Assembly: GCA_020186115.1 (NCBI GenBank)
Contig: WSYJ01000086.1
Coordinates: 434,001 to 498,000 of the forward strand
Direction of reading: 5' to 3'
DNA: 64,000 nucleotides
Source of the DNA: Histomonas meleagridis
Lineage: Eukaryota; Parabasalia; Tritrichomonadida; Dientamoebidae
This document shows positions 53,170-62,434 of this stretch, one piece after another. The first letter of the stretch is position 1. The number at the start of each line of letters is the position of its first letter. A model generated the notes under the pieces. The model was not told where the DNA came from. It saw only the letters and a list, made by a program, of their open reading frames with translations, and made no database searches. A program made the translations under genes and the position numbers.

Positions 53170-56100
53170 TTATTTATGTGTTTGTTCGCTTTCTGCGTTC
53201 TGTACATAAAGGAGTGAATCCACAGCCTTATTTGATAGTGCAACAACTTTTTTATGTTGTGTTGAAATCATTTCAAGCAATTCTTCGATTTCATTTTCAT
53301 GATTTTGTATTGTATCTTTTATAATTGATATATTATTAAAAACTCCATTTGTATGTGTTCGAACCAATTTTTGTTTTGTTATTGGTTCAAGTGATATAAT
53401 AGAAAATATTTCATTTAAATCTTCAATCACAGAATACATTGAATTAACCAAAAGTGACGCGTGTAATCTTTTCAAAATTGATAATATTTTGAAAGTTTGA
53501 TTCGACGGTTTTGTTGATTGAATTTTCTGAGGCGAAATTTCGTTTTTTTCAATTTTTGATTGTGTCAAAATTTCGATTTTGTTTTGTAATTTTTGTATTT
53601 TTTTAATAGCCGATTTCGAGATATTTTTAAGTTTTTCTTTTAGTTCATGTTTTTCATTCTTTTCTTTTGATAATTCATCGATAAGTTTTTGATTGTTTAG
53701 TTCTTTTTCATTGATTTCGATTTGATATTTTTTGATTGTTTCATCTTTTTCGATTTTATTTAATTGATTTTCATTTAAATTTTTAATTTTGGTTTGTAAA
53801 ATTTGATTTTCTTTTAATAAAATTTGATTCTGTTTGTTAACTTCTTTTTCTTTTTCTTCGAGATTTTTGATTCTCAAATTTGACGATTTAAATATTTCTT
53901 TAATTTGCTTCGAAATAATTTGAAGTTTTTCGAAATAATTTTCGTTTTGTTTTTTAAGTTCCAAAATTTCAATTTCTTTTTCTTTTGTTATATTATTATT
54001 TGATTCATTAATTAAATGTTGTTTTTCATTTTCGAATTCTTTTTCTTTTTCTGAAATTTGTTTTTGTAATATAAAAATTTGATTTGTTAATTCTTGTAAT
54101 TGTTCGGCAAATTTTTGTTTGTTTTCATAAATTTCATTTTTAAGTTTTTCGTTTTCAATTTTTTCTTGTTTCAAATCATTTAAATCCTTTTGCAAATTTT
54201 TAATTTCTTTTTCTTTTTGTGAAATTTCATTTTTCATTTCTTCAATTTCTTTAACTTTTTCGATGATTTTGTTTTTAAGATGTTTTAATTCATTTAAATC
54301 TTTTTGTAGATTTTGAATTTCGTTTTCTTTTTGTGAAATTAATTTTTTTGTTTCTTCAATTTCTTTCACTTTTTCATTAACTTCATTTTGAAGTTTTTCA
54401 TTTTCGACTTTTTGTTGTTTTAACTCATTTAAATCTTTTTGCAAATTTTGGATTTCTTTAACTTTTTGGTTATTATTTACTTTTAATTTGTTAATTTCTT
54501 TTTCATTTTGTTTTAGTTTACTTTGTAATTCATTTATTTGTTGTTTGTATTGATTTTCTTTGTTTTGGAAATTATTTACTTTTTCTTTTATTGTTTTTAA
54601 TTCATTTTTCATTGATATTAAAATAGGTTTATTTAACGAAATTTTTTCTTTCATTTGATTAATTTGATTAATTTTTTCTTCGATATCGAAATTCAAGTTT
54701 TTAATTTTATTAGTTAATATTTCATTATTTGATTCCAACTCCAAAATTTTTGATTTTTTATTTTCTTGTTCGATAATTACATTTTTCAATGTTTGTTTAA
54801 AACTATTTTTTCTCTTTTGATATTTTTTATTATTTTTTTGATATTTATTTAATAATTCTAAATAATTATCTTTAAAAGAATGAAGCAAAGATATAATTTC
54901 ATCTTCAGAAGAAGAATTATTATCAATATTTAATTGTGGAAAAATTTGTATAATTTTTGTTATTTCTTTTATGATATTTTCTAATGTTATTTCTTGTACA
55001 GAATTTTGATTTTGACTTCTAACAAATGAATCAACATCATTTTCTTTATGAAATTGCAAATTATCATTTTGATTTTGTTCATTGATTATTTGTAATTTTA
55101 ATTGTTTTAAATTGATTTCATTTTGTTTCTTTTGATTATTTAATTCATTTGAAATTTCTTTATTTAAATTCTTTAATTTTTCAATTTCTGTTTTGCTTTG
55201 ATTTAATTTATTTTTCATTAATTTATTTTTATCTTTTTTACTCTGTAATATTTTGATGTAATTTGAATTAGATTCATTTAAATTAATTATTTGTTCTTCA
55301 AGTTGTGATATTTTAGTTTTTAATTGTATTTTCTCTTCCGAATTCATCGAATTAACAATTTGTTCTCTTAAATTCGCATTTTCCTTTTCAAGTTCTATAT
55401 ATTTCTTTAATTGGTTTTCTTTATTCGATATTTCCTTTTGTAAAAACGAGACTTTTTCAAGTGTCGTTTGATATTCATTGTTTTGTTTTTGTATATATGT
55501 TTTCGATTGTTTATACTTTTCGTGATATTTATTTAGTTCTAAATTTAATGAATTTATGATTTTTTCTTTGTTCGTTAAATTTTCATTTAATTCCAAATTT
55601 TTATTTTTTATTTCTTCGATTTGTTTATCATTAAAATTTGTTTTCGCTGATTCATAAATTTGTTCTTTTTTTATGATTTCTAAATTAAGTTTATCAATTT
55701 GTGTTTGATATCCTAAATTTCGTTCTTCTAAATCTTTGATTCTTTTTTGGTATATTTCATTTATTTTATTATTATTATACTTTTCAGTTTTTGTTATTTG
55801 ATTATTAATTTGTTCAAATTTCGTTTCTAAATTTTCATTATATTCTTTATACTTTTGATTAATTTGCTCAATAACTTCAATCTTTTGTTGTAGTTTATGA
55901 TTTTCTTGTTGTATTTTTATTGAGTTTTGCTGAAGAATTTCGTTGTTTTCTTTTAACTTATCGTTTTCTTCGCCAATTTTTGTATTATCACTCTGAAAAA
56001 TTTGAATGTTTTCATTCAATTTCTCTGAATTTTGTAAAATTTCTTCCAATTGAATTTTCAGTGTTTCGATTTGTGTTTTCATTAATTCGTTTTCTTCTTT

Positions 56101-57033
56101 AAGTTTATCATTAACTATTGTAATTTCATTAGTTTTATTCGTTGCTAAATCTTCTGATGAAGATGTAGAAAATAATTGTGATCGAAGTTCAGTAACAGTA
56201 TTTCTTTCTTGAATTAATTCTTTATTTCTTTGTTCAATTACTAATTCTTGTTCTTTAATTTTGATATTTAATTCTTTAAGTTGCTCTTGTAAAGGATTTA
56301 ATTTATCATTTAAATCTTTTATTTCTTTTTCTTGTGACGAACATTTTTCATTCAATTTTGTGTTCATTGAAATTAATTCGGTTTTTTCGGTTTCAAGTTC
56401 GTTACTTATTTTTGTTAATTCTTCGATTTGCTCACGCTCAAAACGTTCTGATGATTGTCTTCGTAATTCTATTGAAATAGGACTACGATTAAGAATGGTT
56501 AATTGTGGAAGAGTAAAAATACAATATAAAATAGAATCTTGATCTTTGAAAAGAGGACACCCTTCACCTTCTAAACTGTATAAACTGATGTTAGATTTTA
56601 ATCTTGCTAATTGTGATAGATTATTAATTGGATTTCCACTAATTTTGAAAATTCTTAAATTTTTGAGATTGGATATTGATTTAGGAATTTCTTGAATATT
56701 GTTGTGGCTTAAAACCACGTATTCTAAAGATATTAATTTCATAAGTGGGAGAATTGATTTTGCTGATAAAATATTCCATGAAAGATTAACACGTTTTAAT
56801 GATGTTAGATTTGTTAAAACCGAAATATTCTCAATATTGTGACCAATTAGTGATAATTCTGTGATATTTTTGAATTTTTGTAATGGTTCCATTCTGATTA
56901 TTCTCCCTAATTTTGGTGAATAATCAAAACAAAAAGCATCAATCTGTTGACCATCATTGTAATTGGAAAGCCTCTTTATCATCTCATCATTAAAAACATT
57001 AAGAGGAGCGGTGGATTCATTGCGCACCGCCAT
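53170..57033 (-). CDS. LRR (SDS22-like) plus long coiled-coil protein, centrosomal/centriolin-like architecture
   Basis: 1287 residues, intact. The first ~190 residues hold SDS22-type LRRs (ITELSLIGHNIENISVL, LKRVNLSWNILS, LEYVVLSHNNIQEIP, LRIFKISGNPINNL) closed by an LRR-cap-like segment (LYCIFTLPQLTILN). About 1000 residues of nearly continuous coiled coil follow, rich in Lys, Glu, Asn and Gln, with internal repeats (KEIQNLQKDLNELKQ, ~54200-54480). The layout matches LRR-coiled-coil proteins of centrosomes and basal bodies. Its start follows TTTTAACGGACAG closely. The specific orthologue is unknown. Confidence 0.8.
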   Translation of the reverse strand: MAVRNESTAPLNVFNDEMIKRLSNYNDGQQIDAFCFDYSPKLGRIIRMEPLQKFKNITELSLIGHNIENISVLTNLTSLKRVNLSWNILSAKSILPLMKLISLEYVVLSHNNIQEIPKSISNLKNLRIFKISGNPINNLSQLARLKSNISLYSLEGEGCPLFKDQDSILYCIFTLPQLTILNRSPISIELRRQSSERFEREQIEELTKISNELETEKTELISMNTKLNEKCSSQEKEIKDLNDKLNPLQEQLKELNIKIKEQELVIEQRNKELIQERNTVTELRSQLFSTSSSEDLATNKTNEITIVNDKLKEENELMKTQIETLKIQLEEILQNSEKLNENIQIFQSDNTKIGEENDKLKENNEILQQNSIKIQQENHKLQQKIEVIEQINQKYKEYNENLETKFEQINNQITKTEKYNNNKINEIYQKRIKDLEERNLGYQTQIDKLNLEIIKKEQIYESAKTNFNDKQIEEIKNKNLELNENLTNKEKIINSLNLELNKYHEKYKQSKTYIQKQNNEYQTTLEKVSFLQKEISNKENQLKKYIELEKENANLREQIVNSMNSEEKIQLKTKISQLEEQIINLNESNSNYIKILQSKKDKNKLMKNKLNQSKTEIEKLKNLNKEISNELNNQKKQNEINLKQLKLQIINEQNQNDNLQFHKENDVDSFVRSQNQNSVQEITLENIIKEITKIIQIFPQLNIDNNSSSEDEIISLLHSFKDNYLELLNKYQKNNKKYQKRKNSFKQTLKNVIIEQENKKSKILELESNNEILTNKIKNLNFDIEEKINQINQMKEKISLNKPILISMKNELKTIKEKVNNFQNKENQYKQQINELQSKLKQNEKEINKLKVNNNQKVKEIQNLQKDLNELKQQKVENEKLQNEVNEKVKEIEETKKLISQKENEIQNLQKDLNELKHLKNKIIEKVKEIEEMKNEISQKEKEIKNLQKDLNDLKQEKIENEKLKNEIYENKQKFAEQLQELTNQIFILQKQISEKEKEFENEKQHLINESNNNITKEKEIEILELKKQNENYFEKLQIISKQIKEIFKSSNLRIKNLEEKEKEVNKQNQILLKENQILQTKIKNLNENQLNKIEKDETIKKYQIEINEKELNNQKLIDELSKEKNEKHELKEKLKNISKSAIKKIQKLQNKIEILTQSKIEKNEISPQKIQSTKPSNQTFKILSILKRLHASLLVNSMYSVIEDLNEIFSIISLEPITKQKLVRTHTNGVFNNISIIKDTIQNHENEIEELLEMISTQHKKVVALSNKAVDSLLYVQNAESEQTHK
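54180..54480 (-). repeat. Coding repeats of ~110 bp in the coiled coil
   Basis: Three related segments encode variants of KEIQNLQKDLNELKQ followed by ENEKLKNE / KIIEKVKEIEE. They suggest growth of the rod by internal duplication. Confidence 0.6.
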
Positions 57034-57752
57034 TTCCGAAGTTTTCTGTCCGTTAAAATTTTAAACGGCCACATGAAAAAACTTTTTCTGTTTTTTAAAC
57101 GGTCATTTTATTCATACAAAAAGTGAATCGAAAAAAGCGTGGCAATTCATAATACCATTTCCATTCTTATATTCATCATCTAAAATCTTTAATGAATATG
57201 TTGAAAATGAAAATTCATTTGTTACACTTCTTAATAACATAATCATTTTGTTCGTGATTTCTCGGTTTATTTCTTCGATTGGTACTTCAAAGATTGAAAT
57301 AGGAAAAACTATAGTTTATACCAGTTACAAATAATTAAATTATCATTGGAAATATTTGGTTAATTGGATGATTTTCGTATGAAATAATGGCAAAATAAAA
57401 TGAACAAGTGATAAATATATTCGATTTACTATAAATGCTAAATAATATTATACAATAAGCCAAGAAAAATTTATTTTTTCATTTTTAAAAGTGACAATAT
57501 TTCACTTTTGTATAGTTTATTTTTGTCCAATACGCCGATAGGTGACGATAGACGGATGATAGATGATCTATAAAAAGTATTTCTTGGTTGATTTAAAGTA
57601 TTTCAAAAGATATTACACATTATATAATTATTAGGAATTCACAAAGTATCCACAACTTAATACATACAAATATTTGAGGTTCAAAATGGCAAAATTTTAT
57701 GTATATTATATTTCAAACATATATGTAATATTGACTTTCGATTTCTGCAATT
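57034..57752. other. AT-rich upstream region of the LRR gene
   Basis: Contains the promoter of the LRR gene (AAACGGTCAT at 57098-57107, CGGCCACATG near 57066). Beyond that no gene is recognised. Confidence 0.4.
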
Positions 57753-57860
57753 CGTATATAGCGATCATCCTACGATCTTGATAACATGAATATATATATA
57801 TATATATAGTTGCATCTATGATTAATATGAATCTAAGAATAATATCATAATTGGCACTAT
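57753..57860 (+). repeat. Inverted repeat, left arm (~107 bp)
   Basis: About four-fifths identical to the reverse complement of 62056-62161; the best block is TAGTTGCATCTATGATTAAT, with CATAGCGATCA-like and AATATCAT blocks around it. The two arms face each other over 4.2 kb that contains the ankyrin relic and the CRESS virus sequence. Confidence 0.75.
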
Positions 57861-58206
57861 TCTATAATTTCAAAAACTGACATTATTCGCTTGTTAATAT
57901 TATATTTCAATATCAATTTTCATGATTTTTTGATTTTAAAATGAATAGTACTCAATATTAACTGATTTATATATAAATCAAAATTAATAAAAAATTTAAA
58001 TATATCATATAATTCTAAAAAATGTAATAGAGAGATTTTTCAACTTTTTAATTTAAAGTAAAATCGATTATCTATCATAAAAAAATTGAAATTAAAATAA
58101 TTTGGTATTTAACAAAAAGCATTAATAATTATAAATGTTTTTTTTTTATTTTACAGATTAAAATTATAAATGTGTATCGATTTATTAACGCAACAATATT
58201 TTTTCG
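57861..58206. other. AT-rich spacer
   Basis: No gene seen. GCGACCGTTTGGAGTAC (58211-58227) at its end is a Myb-type promoter motif ahead of the ankyrin relic. Confidence 0.4.
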
Positions 58207-58674
58207 GTGGCGACCGTTTGGAGTACAACCTTAAGAACACACCTGGAATCAGTACACAAGGATTTTGGAAATTTATATCTCGCAATACATTTCCTAAAAA
58301 ATAATCAAATTCCGAAAGATATTTTATTATTTGCTTCAGAATCAGGAAATATTGAACTTGTAAAATATGTTTTAGAACAAAAAGGAATTGATGTTAATGC
58401 AAAAAATATTCATTTGAATAATTTGGAATATGTTTTAATAATTTGAAACAGCATTTCATATAGCAGTTAGAATTAAAAACACAGAAATAGTAAAATTACT
58501 TTTAGATAAAGAAGGAATTGATGTTAATGTAAAAACTTTTATATTTTAATGATTTGGTATATGTTTTAATAATATTTGACAGCAATTCAAATTGCACATC
58601 AAAATGGTTATACCATTATAAAAAATCTACTTCTTGAAAAAGGTGCAAAAGAAAACTCTCATCTTCTTCTCTGA
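58207..58674 (+). pseudogene. Ankyrin-repeat protein relic
   Basis: Three ankyrin-like units: LLFASESGNIELVKYVLEQ...GIDVNAKN, then AFHIAVRIKNTEIVKLLLDK...GIDVNVK, then AIQIAHQNGYTIIKNLLLEKG. Between units lie two homologous ~45 bp inserts that contain stops. There is no in-frame ATG at the start. Ankyrin proteins form one of the largest trichomonad families. The inserts could be decayed repeat linkers or introns; without the ACTAACACAYAG motif, introns are unlikely. Confidence 0.65.
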
Positions 58675-59583
58675 ATGCTACTTCTTGGCCTTCGATAAAC
58701 ACTGAAAATAGCTTTACAAATGAACAAAACTGACTCGAATTTCAAGTGTATAAAGAAGACAATAAAAATGAAAATATCAAAACAAAAGTTAATATAAGCG
58801 CACAAACTTATGAAAATCATCAAAGTCACAAAATACATTGTAATATTTTACTTTTGAATAAATATACTCATGGAAGTACATGTAAAAATTTTGTTGTAAA
58901 GTGACTTGTATAAAATGTCAACCAAAATATTTCCTGACAACGTGACACTGGATAAATTTATTTTTTTATAATATCAGTTATAATGTAATTTATTCGATAT
59001 CTTCAAGCGTTCTAAAGACGTTCCTTATTTAATAATAACTTAATAAGTTACATCATCTGCCAGAAAAAGAAATCAATGAGATCCATCACAATTTTATAAA
59101 AGTTAAAATTTAATAACATATAACTCGTTTAATGCTTTAGAAAACGTTGTACAATTTCTATTGTAAAGTTTTCCTTTGTGAAAAAAAAATTATAAAAATC
59201 AATTTTATTTGTAATTTTCTTGTTATTCTCTTTGTATTAATTTTGTCTTGTATATTATGAGATTTATTCAACAATGTTAAGCATAACTTCTTTAATTTTG
59301 TAGTATTTTACTTCAGCTTACGTAAAAAATAAATGATTAGAATATAAACACATTTTATATAGTAAACTCAAAAACGGTTGAGACGATATCGTCGTGAGGA
59401 TATAAAAACTTGTGTTTGACAATATGGAGCGGTTTATCATTTGACTTTTTCTATTATATCGTTTCAACATATTTTTTGGCATAGAATGTTTGTTCGATAT
59501 TTGGGAACTGTATTTCCTTGGTTGGAAAAGCAACTTAGGCAAAAACGTACTAATGGCGAATGAGTGCATTTATCACAAACCTG
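58675..59583. other. Region without recognised gene, left of the CRESS sequence
   Basis: AT-rich. A weak open piece on the plus strand (FWHRMFVRYLGTVFPWLEKQ, ~59480-59545) looks protein-like and may be the end of a decayed gene, but I cannot name it. Confidence 0.35.
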
Positions 59584-59721
59584 CCGTAGCCCGACTCCGC
59601 GGAGCACTTTTTTTATAAAAGGGCGTAGACAGGTGATCAGTATAAAGTGTACTAGGGGTGGGGGTTAAATTTAAATTTTACTATTCAAAATGCCGTTATT
59701 TTAGGACGTTTATGAATAAAA

Positions 59722-59798
59722 ATTTTTCGCTAGGTCCTTATCTTGTGGAGGACGTTAACTGGTACCTCCAGACATAATCTTATTACCTAGCGAAAAAT
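59722..59798. other. Origin-like stem-loop of the CRESS element
   Basis: Perfect 14 bp arms (59722-59735 and 59785-59798; ATTTTTCGCTAGGT and its complement). TCTTATTAC at 59778-59786, at the loop/stem junction, matches the CRESS nonanucleotide NANTATTAC at 8 of 9 positions. The loop (49 nt) is longer than usual and contains TGGAGG/CCTCCA arms. Confidence 0.45.
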
Positions 59799-60055
59799 AT
59801 AAATTTGTCCATTAACGGTCTCCTGATTTTTGGAATTGAATACTTTATTTTCAAAATTCAATTCATTTTGATCGTAATTATCCATTTTTCATATCACATG
59901 TCCGAAAACTTGCCCATATAGAAAAAGTGGAATTACAAAAAGTGCCAGGTACCTAAAAAATAATTTTAGGGAACTTATTATTGAGTCAAAATGTTATAAT
60001 TTGATTGAGTTCGGAAAAAAATGTCATTAGGATCATTTACATTTACCTCTATAAA

Positions 60056-60948
60056 TTATTCTTTTATGGCCAAAGCATCATTGTTATTTCCTAAGCAATC
60101 TTCGATAGAATGATTTGATGTAACTATTAAGAACCACTTTCCAGGATTTGCTTTAATTGCTGCACCTTTTATTTCAGCAGCGAACCAGAACCTATCCGAC
60201 CGGTTCTTTAGGTGGTCTATTAATAATTTTGCTTTATCTAATGACATATCTTCAATTAAGACTAATTTATGGCGGAAGTCATCATAATGTTCCCACCATT
60301 TATTTTGTAATTTGAAGAATGTTTTATCCGGGTCCATTTGACTTCTTGCCCATTTTGTTTTACCGGTACCCGGTGGACCGTAAATCCAATAATTCTTCGT
60401 TTTGAAATCGCCATTCCATGGAGGTAAGACTGGAGTATGATCAAATTTCCATTTCAATAATTTGTTTCTTATATGTAAGGCTTGAGCTGTCCACTTCCAT
60501 CCAAATTCTTCCCAGCTCATCTTCAATAAATCCTGCAACATTTCATTTCTTTCCTGATCTTTTTCAATCGCCATGGTTTGACCAATAGTTTTTCTCCAAT
60601 TTCAAGCACTTGTTGATTAGTTTTGGTGCAGTATTTGTAATTCTTCAATCTTGAACCTACTGCTAATGCCCAGTAACAATTAATTTTTGATCTAAAAGTG
60701 TTGTAATACACTCTGGTTTTTGTTTCTAAATATCCTTGAATATGAGGCATACCAGTTGTTGGTGCAAATTCCTGTTCTGCAATTAAGTATTTGATGTTTT
60801 CTTCAAACCAATCTGCTTTAAAAAAATCTTGCCAATTGTCTGGGTTCTGATTCCATGTAAAGATCCATCTTGTACCTCTTTGATTAATTTGTTGTTGTTG
60901 TTCCTGTTGATCTCCTTGTAATTCTTGGATTCTTCTCTGACCAATCAT
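60056..60948 (-). CDS. CRESS-DNA virus replication initiator (Rep), one frameshift
   Basis: Rep nicks the viral origin and unwinds DNA during rolling-circle replication. The endonuclease domain shows motif I (FTWNQN), motif II (PHIQGYLE) and motif III (YCTK). The SF3 helicase shows Walker A (GPPGTGKT), Walker B (KLVLIEDM) and motif C (IVTSNHS). The only lesion is a one-base shift in the A5 run near 60585; otherwise about 297 codons are open, the usual Rep length. Start codon ATG 60948. It differs from host genes in base composition. It is either a recent insertion, a retained gene, or intact apart from an assembly error. Confidence 0.88.
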
Positions 60949-61185
60949 TCTTTAAAGTGATTTAATTTCATTGACGTTTATTTTCAATTGAAATATAATT
61001 ATATAATTGGAATCTTATACATTTTCTAACCGTTGAAATTTTTCTAATTGAATTCTTTTTTTTTTAATATAGTATTCAATTGACATGTTGTAAAGTTAAA
61101 GTTTTTCATGTAACATGTCATAAGCAAGTTCCTAACTTGACACGAATGTGGGAATATCATTTTAATTTTTTTTGTCCAAAGGAAT

Positions 61186-61533
61186 ATGAAGATTCTTTCG
61201 ATTGGCTTTAGCGACAATGATTTTGATTTCTCTAATATTTGTCCCGAATCAATGCAGTCGGAAGACGATGAAAAACCGTACCCTATCCCTCCACCAGTTT
61301 TTACACTCCTTGCTCCATGCCTTATGCCAGACAATGAAGGCCAAGTTAAATCCATATATTTCAGCAACGTTGGCCTACTTAAGGGCTTTATTAAGGAGAA
61401 TCCTCAGTTGGTTGAGAATTGGATTATTGTACTTCCAATAGTCTCGATAGGTGCCATCCGTTATGATCGTCGCCGTAAGGATGTTCCTTCTTATCTTATT
61501 CACCCTCAATTAATAAATCTCCCACAGCATTAA
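61186..61533 (+). CDS. Third ORF of the CRESS element, unknown
   Basis: 115 codons from ATG, ending 13 bases before the capsid start. It has an acidic N-terminal half (SEDDEKPYPIPPP) and a C-terminal half with a hydrophobic stretch (WIIVLPIVSIGA) and a basic RRRK cluster. CRESS genomes usually carry just Rep and Cap, so this may be a virus-specific accessory gene. No homologue recognised. Confidence 0.5.
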   Translation: MKILSIGFSDNDFDFSNICPESMQSEDDEKPYPIPPPVFTLLAPCLMPDNEGQVKSIYFSNVGLLKGFIKENPQLVENWIIVLPIVSIGAIRYDRRRKDVPSYLIHPQLINLPQH

Positions 61534-61546
61534 ATTTTTTATTGTT

Positions 61547-61864
61547 ATGCCTCGTAGGTTACGTAGACGTAGTTATTCACGTGGACGTCCATTGAAAACT
61601 GTAAAGTATTCTAATGAGACTTATAACTGTTCAGGAAACATTACATTTAATACAGGTGTCGGTGACGGCGCCGTAGGTGATCAAGTAAATACCACCCTTA
61701 TCACTGCCGTCGCTACCCAAGGTATGCGTAAAGTAAAGAATTTTACTTTAAAAATGATCACTGATGTCGATATCCCATTATTATGGGCTCTAGTTTATGT
61801 CCCCGCTGGTACGGTTGATAAAATTTCAATATTTTTATTTTTTAACAAACTAAGAATCATTTAA
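61547..61864 (+). pseudogene. CRESS-DNA virus capsid protein, truncated
   Basis: ATG at 61547. The Arg-rich N-terminus (MPRRLRRRSYSRGRP) is typical of circovirus-like capsid proteins and would bind DNA. About 90 codons of beta-rich capsid sequence follow. After YVPAG near 61810 the frame runs into AT-rich host-like sequence and stops at 61864, so more than half of the expected ~250 residues is missing. Confidence 0.7.
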
Positions 61865-62434
61865 TTTGGCTGTTTGCAAATTTCAATGATGTGGATAAAT
61901 ATTTATTATTACAAGAAAAAAGTAAATATTGAATAATATTTACCGTCATTCGAATTCTCTTATATCGTCACTTATCATAGCTCATATCGTTTAATGTAAA
62001 CTAATGCAAAAGTCGATATTTGGCACTATTTGGAAAGAAAGAATAAATTTATCTCGTGCTAATCATGATATTATATTTAGTATTTTATTAATCATAGATG
62101 CAACTATGTATGTATATTATATATCCACAATATCAAAATTGTAGGTTGATCGCTATGTACGATGGGTGGAAATCGCATTTCGAGTTTAATATATCGTGTT
62201 AATGATGTTAACTGTGAATACGTTAAAAATACCTATGAAGGTTTCCGATAAAAATTGGTTCAAATTCTCCTATCGGAAAGTCCATTCAGAATCCAAAAAT
62301 GTCAACCGTTCAAATCCATAAATGAGGCTCAGAATTTTGTGGGCTTTAAAATTTTAACCTAAATTTTAACATAATTCTGAGGGCCCGGCGAATCGTCCAA
62401 TTCAATTTTGTATCGTTTTATGTCACTTTGTCAC
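61865..62434. other. Host sequence with inverted repeat and NQO promoter region
   Basis: AT-rich. Contains the right arm of the inverted repeat (62056-62161), and at 62343-62384 an inverted repeat CTCAGAATT / AATTCTGAG before the reductase gene. TCACTTTGTCACATG at the start codon fits a trichomonad initiator (TCAYWWN). Confidence 0.45.
62056..62161 (-). repeat. Inverted repeat, right arm
   Basis: Partner of 57753-57860. Confidence 0.75.

Larger units (their letters stand above)
59584..61830. mobile_element. Endogenous CRESS-DNA virus-like element
   Basis: About 2.2 kb with the ambisense layout of a CRESS-DNA (circular Rep-encoding ssDNA) virus: Rep on the minus strand, an Arg-rich capsid start on the plus strand, and an intergenic region between their 5' ends. 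The left edge is inferred from a GC-rich segment (CCGACTCCGCGGAGCAC) and an origin-like stem-loop; the right edge is where the capsid frame loses viral character (~61820). Size is close to a complete CRESS genome missing part of the capsid gene. Protist-associated CRESS families are known from Entamoeba and Giardia. Confidence 0.8.

Noticed and set aside
59318-59569. 83-codon minus-strand ORF
   Set aside because: No signal, promoter or family character; the plus strand of the same stretch looks slightly more protein-like.
61046-61081. Stem-loop (8 bp arms) with TAGTATTC between Rep and the third ORF as the CRESS origin
   Set aside because: Short AT-only stem, nonamer-like string overlaps the arm and lacks the final AC; the 59722-59798 structure is better, though this position is where circoviruses keep theirs.
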